A stretch of DNA of 8,989 nucleotides from Aquificota bacterium (GTDB lineage Bacteria; Aquificota; Aquificia; Aquificales; Hydrogenothermaceae), in contig JAADDT010000088.1 of the NCBI GenBank assembly GCA_013153765.1, positions 1-8,989 of the forward strand. Direction: 5' to 3'. The notes under the pieces were generated by a model. That model did no database searches and was not told where the DNA came from. It was given only the letters and a program-made list of their open reading frames with translations. A program made the translations under genes and the position numbers. This document shows positions 6,470-8,989 of this stretch, one piece after another. Every line of letters begins with the position of its first letter. Position 1 is the first letter of the stretch.

Positions 6470-6518
6470 CCTTCCGTAGAGGGAAGTAATTACTATATTA
6501 TCTATGTATATCGGAAGG
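6470..6518 (+). repeat. Perfect 7-base inverted repeat overlapping the ribosome binding site of the next gene
   Basis: CCTTCCG (6470-6476) and CGGAAGG (6512-6518) are exact inverted copies separated by 35 bases, in the 69-base gap between the small gene pair and the GHKL-GNAT gene. The right arm is part of the ribosome binding site GGAAGGAGGG. In a read-through transcript the pairing would hide that site. As DNA it could be an operator, since a poor promoter candidate (TATTAT at 6496-6501) lies between the arms. Confidence 0.35.
6496..6501 (+). promoter_or_regulatory. Weak -10 candidate for the GHKL-GNAT operon
   Basis: TATTAT matches five of six positions of a -10 box, and TATATT overlaps it at 6494-6499. 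No acceptable -35 is found 16-18 bases upstream (TCCGTA at best). If used, the leader is about 22-25 bases and would contain the strong ribosome binding site but not the left arm of the inverted repeat. The operon could instead depend on transcription from the upstream gene pair. Confidence 0.2.
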
Positions 6519-6529
6519 AGGGAAAAGGT

Positions 6530-7972
6530 ATGGAAATCAGCCTAAAACTGCCTAATCAGGTCGGCGTAATACAGCCGTCTGTTGATTTTGTTTACAGCTG
6601 GGGGCTGGAACACGGTCTTTCAGAAAAGGAAGCTTCCGAACTTGCCACAGCCTTTGACGAACTGATTACAGATGTTGTGCTGTTTGCCTTTGGGGATAAT
6701 GAAGGTGAATTTTCCGTAATGCTGAAGGACACCCTTTCCCAGCTTGAGATAACAGTCCACGAATTGGGAGAGCCTTTTGACCCTAACAGACACAAGTATT
6801 CCGTTGAAAAAGTCCTGTCCGAAGGGAACTTTGACGGCTCGGGCTTTGAAGTGATAAAGAACCTTGTTGACCACTTTATATACATATACAAGGGAAAAGC
6901 CGGCAAAGAATACAGAATAATAAAAGAGATAAAACATCCACACATTACCCAGCTGTTTACACAGGAAGAGTTAGCTGTAGAGCCGGAAAAGGCGGTAAGC
7001 TACCAGATAGCTCCCGTCTCGGAGGAAGATGCGGAGGACATTGCAAGGCTCATATACAGGGCTTACGGCTATACCTATCCTAAAGAGGACATGTACTATC
7101 CTGACAGGATAGTAAAGGCACTGAAAGAGGGCAAAAAGTTCGGCGTTATAGTAAGGACTGACAGGGGGGAAGCTGTCGGATACTTTGCCGTAATAATGTC
7201 CACAGACTCAAACATAGGCGAGGTAGGTGAGGTTGTGGTCTCTCCCAAACACAGGGGAAAGGGAATAATGAAAATGATGATGAAAGCTTTGATAGATATG
7301 GCAAAGGCAAGGGGACTTGAAGGTCTGTTTGGGGAGGCGGTAACGGTTCACACGATAAGCCAGCGTGTAAACGCAAAATTCGGCTTTAAATCCACAGCTT
7401 TAGTCCTTGGATTTTTCCCTTACATTGAGTACAAAGGATTTGAACACAAACAGCAGAGGATTTCGGTAGTTATAGACTTTCTGCCTTTAAAGGAAAGGAA
7501 GGTGGTATCCGCATACCTGCCTGAAGACTACAGGAAAATCCTGAAAGAGATATACGCAAATATGGGAATAGAGTTAAAAAACATACCGGTAAGAAAGGAA
7601 CTTAAACTGGCTGAAAAGTCCAATATCTCCCTCCAGATAAACTACCGGTTTGAAACGGCGGTTGTGGTGGTGAGGGACTACGGGGAAGACTTTGAAAGCC
7701 GGATAGACAAAAACATTCAGGCTTTGGAAGAAAAAGGTATGAAAGGCATATACATAGACCTGCCTCTGGACGAGGCTTTCACCAAAAAGGCAGTTCCCAT
7801 ACTGAAGAAAAAAGGATTTGTCTTCAGCGGTCTTATGCCCCTTTTCCATCAGGAAAGGGATTTTTTAAGAATGCAGAAAATTTACGAGGATTTGGACTTT
7901 GACGGCATTAACGTCTTTTCCGATATGGCGGTAAAAATCAAAAAACTAATCCAGAAGGAGATGGGCAAATGA
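6530..7972 (+). CDS. GHKL anti-sigma-type ATPase domain fused to a GNAT acetyltransferase domain
   Basis: This 480-residue protein has three parts. Residues about 1-135 resemble an RsbW/SpoIIAB-type GHKL kinase: an N-box-like ATAFDELITDVV (39-50), a G1-like HELGEPFDP (77-85) and a G2-like GSGFEVIKNLVDHF (103-116). The Asn usual in the N-box is Asp48, and the usual G1 Asp is Glu78, so ATP use may be weak. Residues about 157-305 form a GNAT domain with motif A (EVGEVVVSPKHRGKGIM, 231-247) and NAKFGF (281-286). Residues about 310-480 look like a divergent GNAT C-terminal half (LPLDEAFTKKAVPILKKKGFVF, positions 411-432). ATG 6530 has a strong GGAGGG site. The STAS gene overlaps by four bases, implying a direct partner. 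Proposed role, inferred: a partner-switching regulator controlling acetylation of a protein or metabolite. Confidence 0.85.
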   Translation: MEISLKLPNQVGVIQPSVDFVYSWGLEHGLSEKEASELATAFDELITDVVLFAFGDNEGEFSVMLKDTLSQLEITVHELGEPFDPNRHKYSVEKVLSEGNFDGSGFEVIKNLVDHFIYIYKGKAGKEYRIIKEIKHPHITQLFTQEELAVEPEKAVSYQIAPVSEEDAEDIARLIYRAYGYTYPKEDMYYPDRIVKALKEGKKFGVIVRTDRGEAVGYFAVIMSTDSNIGEVGEVVVSPKHRGKGIMKMMMKALIDMAKARGLEGLFGEAVTVHTISQRVNAKFGFKSTALVLGFFPYIEYKGFEHKQQRISVVIDFLPLKERKVVSAYLPEDYRKILKEIYANMGIELKNIPVRKELKLAEKSNISLQINYRFETAVVVVRDYGEDFESRIDKNIQALEEKGMKGIYIDLPLDEAFTKKAVPILKKKGFVFSGLMPLFHQERDFLRMQKIYEDLDFDGINVFSDMAVKIKKLIQKEMGK

Positions 7973-8265
7973 TGGAGTTTACGAAAAAAGACGGTGAACT
8001 GTCCATAGTCCTGAAAGGGGATTTTAACTACCCAACCGTAAAAAGGATAGAAAACATTCTCAAACTGGAGGAAATAGACAGGCTCACCATAGATATAGGC
8101 AGTGCAAAAGTGGTGGACAGTGAGGCGGTAAAGCTGTTGTTCAGACTTGACAGGGACAGCGTCCAGATAACGGTCTTAAACCCTCCTTACATTTTTGATA
8201 GAATTCTTAATATCCTGAAACTGAAAGACCGGTTCAAAAACCTGAAAACGGTAAAGGAGGAGTAA
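7969..8265 (+). CDS. STAS-domain protein, probable anti-anti-sigma-type partner of the upstream GHKL-GNAT protein
   Basis: The 98-residue protein fits a single STAS domain (SpoIIAA/RsbV type). It shows an N-terminal strand pair (GELSIVLKGDF), the core strand LTIDIGSAKVVDSEAVKLL (39-57) and a final strand VQITVLNPP before a helix. The Ser in D50-S51-E52-A53 lies where SpoIIAA is phosphorylated by its kinase; the usual DSSG is here DSEA. It probably binds the GHKL domain of the preceding product and releases it or its target according to phosphorylation. The start overlaps the upstream stop (ATGA at 7969-7972), with AAGGAG about eight bases before; a second ATG follows at once (7972), so the first residue is uncertain. 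No sigma factor is in view. Confidence 0.85.
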   Translation: MMEFTKKDGELSIVLKGDFNYPTVKRIENILKLEEIDRLTIDIGSAKVVDSEAVKLLFRLDRDSVQITVLNPPYIFDRILNILKLKDRFKNLKTVKEE

Positions 8266-8267
8266 AA

Positions 8268-8507
8268 ATGAAAAAACTGACGGCGGTGGTTGTTGCTACT
8301 GCACTGGTAAGTTTTGCTTACGGAGGGGAAGAGAAGGTAAACCTTAAAACCATAAAAGACAAAAAGATGATCAAATGCCTTGCAGACTATATGAAAAAAC
8401 ACAAAACAAAGGCAACTATGATAATAAACGAGAAAGGGGAAAGGGAACTACACATTCCAAAAAAATACGTTGAGGAATGCAAAAAACAGCTGTCCCATTC
8501 CCATTAA
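8268..8507 (+). CDS. Small secreted protein with two cysteines and a His-Ser-His tail
   Basis: The 79-residue precursor has a clear signal peptide (MKKLTAVVVATALVSFAYG, probable cleavage after Gly19 or Ala17), leaving a mature protein of about 60 residues. The mature part is Lys-rich with only two cysteines, C37 and C71, which could form a disulfide, and ends in HSH, a possible weak metal site. I do not recognise the family. It begins two bases after the STAS stop codon, with AGGAGG in the last STAS codons, so it belongs to the same operon. Its stop codon overlaps that of the convergent amidohydrolase gene. A role as the extracytoplasmic sensor or effector of the upstream module is possible but speculative. 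Confidence 0.8.
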   Translation: MKKLTAVVVATALVSFAYGGEEKVNLKTIKDKKMIKCLADYMKKHKTKATMIINEKGERELHIPKKYVEECKKQLSHSH

Positions 8508-8989
8508 CCATGCTCTTCAACCCATTTATAGGCAAGGTAAGCCATAACGGACGCTCCCACAGGCAGGGCGTCCTCGTCTATATCAAATAAAGGGCTGTGT
8601 AGAGGGGCTTTTATTCCCTTTTCCTCGTTCCTTATACCGAGTCTTATGAACGTTCCCGGCACTTCCATCAGGTATTCTGCAAAGTCCTCACCGCCCATCG
8701 TAGGCTCCGGCAGTTCTATCACGTTTTCCCTGCCTAAAAGGTCCCTCATCATACCGAGGGCGAACTTGGTCGTTTTTTCGTCGTTTATTACAGGGGGAGT
8801 TCCCTGTCTGTAATCAAACTCGTAAGCCGCTCCGTAAGAAAGCGTCACGCCCCAGATGGCGTGCTCCATCCATTTCGGTATCTGGTCTCTCAACTCAAGG
8901 TTCAGCGTCCTTACAGTCCCTCCCATTTCCACCTGATCAGGTATTATGTTGTCCGCATAACCTCCCTGTATCCTGCCTATCGTAAGGAC
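8504..8989 (-). CDS. M20-family amidohydrolase/peptidase, C-terminal part (runs off the window)
   Basis: The frame is open to the right edge, giving the last 161 residues of a protein that is normally about 390. The first visible residues read VLTIGRIQGGYADNIIPDQ, the usual entry to the dimerisation domain of M20D hydrolases. Then come VEMGGTVRT, GGEDFAEYLMEVPG and the C-terminal LHSPLFDIDE, whose His is a metal ligand in the family. Enzymes of this type remove acyl groups from N-acyl amino acids (hippurate, N-acetyl-diaminopimelate or similar) using one or two divalent metals. Substrate cannot be told from this half. The start codon and the metal-binding N-terminal half lie outside the window; a GTG at 8932 is internal and not a start. 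It ends in TTAA shared with the convergent gene. Confidence 0.93.
   Translation of the reverse strand, partial: VLTIGRIQGGYADNIIPDQVEMGGTVRTLNLELRDQIPKWMEHAIWGVTLSYGAAYEFDYRQGTPPVINDEKTTKFALGMMRDLLGRENVIELPEPTMGGEDFAEYLMEVPGTFIRLGIRNEEKGIKAPLHSPLFDIDEDALPVGASVMAYLAYKWVEEHG

Noticed and set aside
6471..6485. Hairpin CTTCC/GGAAG after the small gene pair as an intrinsic terminator
   Set aside because: The stem is only five pairs and is followed by mixed sequence (TAATTACTA), not a T-run. The longer inverted repeat using the same left arm is the better reading.
8504..8932. Amidohydrolase gene beginning at the GTG at 8932
   Set aside because: The frame continues upstream to the window edge with typical M20 family sequence, so the GTG is an internal Val and the gene is simply cut by the window.

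Overview
The window looks like chromosomal DNA from a thermophilic, deep-branching bacterium, most likely an Aquificota-type organism. This is inferred from protein character: the ketol-acid reductoisomerase resembles what I remember of the Aquifex enzyme over much of its length, and Lys/Glu-rich genes are packed with 4 to 13 base gaps or overlaps. I could not search a database, so the genus is not assigned. Most genes are moderate in G+C (hand-counted 60-base blocks run about 45-60%), but the stretch around 5806-6460 is much more AT-rich (blocks of about 23-35%).

Left part (139-5686, minus strand): a compact seven-gene operon read right to left. It holds acetolactate synthase large subunit (ilvB), small subunit (ilvH), an exported protein of unknown function, ketol-acid reductoisomerase (ilvC), a CDP-alcohol phosphatidyltransferase, a stand-alone RibD-type reductase and a MoaD-like sulfur carrier. 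The first two steps of the valine/isoleucine pathway are thus co-transcribed with membrane-lipid, flavin and molybdopterin functions. A candidate promoter lies at 5730-5758. A candidate intrinsic terminator uses the last codons of the moaD-like gene as its stem. Beyond it, at 1-31, the first codons of another minus-strand gene run off the window.

Middle (5687-6460): a short divergent intergenic region with two overlapping, face-to-face promoter candidates, then two small AT-rich plus-strand genes overlapping by 53 bases. Their layout and the sequence pattern of the first suggest a toxin-antitoxin pair with a BECR-fold (barnase/EndoU/colicin/RelE-like) toxin. This is a hypothesis.

Right part (6530-8507, plus strand): a three-gene unit. 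The first gene encodes an unusual fusion of a GHKL anti-sigma-type ATPase domain, a GNAT acetyltransferase domain and a further GNAT-like C-terminal region. The second, overlapping by 4 bases, encodes a small STAS-domain protein with the Asp-Ser signature of anti-anti-sigma factors. The third encodes a small secreted protein with two cysteines and a His-Ser-His tail. The first two look like a partner-switching module wired to an acetyltransferase. The kinase-like domain has degenerate ATP-binding boxes. I consider this, with the toxin-antitoxin candidate, the most interesting content.

Right edge (8504-8989, minus strand): the C-terminal part of an M20-family amidohydrolase, convergent with the preceding gene and sharing the four bases TTAA as both stop codons. 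No rRNA, tRNA, CRISPR array, insertion sequence or T-box leader was seen.
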